Positions 1 through 64,000 of a DNA stretch of 64,000 nt are shown here, piece after piece. Both the position numbers and the translations under genes were made by a program. Under the pieces are notes generated by a model. It searched no databases. It was not told where the DNA came from and worked only from the letters and a program-made list of their open reading frames with translations. Source of the stretch: Zoroaster sp. YZ-2022 (lineage: Eukaryota > Echinodermata > Asteroidea > Forcipulatida > Zoroasteridae); the NCBI GenBank assembly GCA_029582265.1, contig CM055819.1, positions 27,975,064-28,039,063 of the forward strand, written 5' to 3'. How positions within the stretch are numbered: the first letter of the stretch is position 1; every line of letters starts with the position of its first letter.

Positions 1-189
1 CTTCAAATTGTTTTTTTTTTAAACCAAAGCAGACAAAGTGTTACATCTTTAAACACATGTTTAAATAAATAATTGTTCCAGGCGCGTCACAAGCTTGAAG
101 AGATATAAAAATCCACAAAAAGTATTTTCAGAAGTATGGTACATGGGTACGTATTTGAGTAATCTGTTTCTTCCAAAGTCCTTAACTAG

Positions 190-63812
<63,623 letters not shown>

Positions 63813-63847
63813 GTACGTTCAACTGTTTTGTCAACTATGTAAAGTAC

Positions 63848-64000
63848 ACTTTGCAAACTATTCCTTTGCAAACTATTCCTTTGCAAACTATTCCTTTGCA
63901 AACTATTCCTTTCAATCCAATCCAATCCAATCCAATCTGCATTTGTAAAGCGCCATCAATCTAGTTGCCTATTCCGAGGCGCTAAACCAGAAACACTTTC
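63848..64000. repeat. short tandem repeats and a SINE tail fragment at the window edge
   Basis: Four copies of ttgcaaactattcct, then (aatcc)n and a SINE-like tail (gcatttgtaaagcgccatc) cut by the window end. Confidence 0.6.

Overview
The window is a stretch of an animal (metazoan) nuclear genome. It carries one very large, intron-rich gene on the + strand, surrounded and filled by mobile-element debris. The gene is an axonemal dynein heavy chain. I could place 40 exons (190-63812) whose GT-AG boundaries and codon phases all join. Together they give about 2,265 codons, roughly the N-terminal 55% of a protein of about 4,100 residues. Sequence character points to the DNAH3/DNAH7/DNAH12 class of single-headed inner-arm dyneins, most like DNAH3. 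The tail, linker, AAA1, AAA2 and AAA3 are present. The window stops just before the AAA4 P-loop, and the first exon of the gene probably lies upstream. Short exons in AT-rich introns, tRNA-derived SINEs, L2-like LINE ends with (TGAA)n tails and many TTAA-flanked MITEs suggest a marine invertebrate deuterostome (echinoderm, hemichordate or lancelet). This is an inference, not a demonstrated identification.

Layout: 190-24287 encodes the tail; 27298-40916 the linker and the start of AAA1; 43404-44949 AAA1 (GPAGTGKT P-loop); 46290-54855 AAA2; 56556-61034 AAA3; 62641-63812 the AAA3-AAA4 link. About 90% of the window is intron. The introns hold several families of TTAA-flanked MITEs beginning CCCT or CCA, hAT-like and Tc1/mariner-like MITEs, two tRNA-derived SINE families (Leu-CAA-like and Thr-AGT-like), two truncated LINE fragments plus a LINE tail, and five large tandem arrays.

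The most striking observation concerns these arrays. Three of them are built from exon/intron junctions of the host gene. A 64-bp unit (about 55 copies, 5551-9120) repeats the last 14 exon bases plus the 5' splice site of exon 3. A 48-bp unit (about 100 copies, 49773-54693) repeats the 3' splice site of exon 32. The C/T-rich arrays at 41.6-43.2 kb are interleaved with two truncated copies of the 3' splice site and first 31 bases of the AAA1 P-loop exon. In the 48-bp array the last 14 units run in frame, without stops, into the true exon. Any of those decoy acceptors would therefore add a multiple of 16 hydrophobic residues between AAA2 and AAA3. I see no second host gene on either strand; the other long ORFs are repeat arrays or transposon relics.
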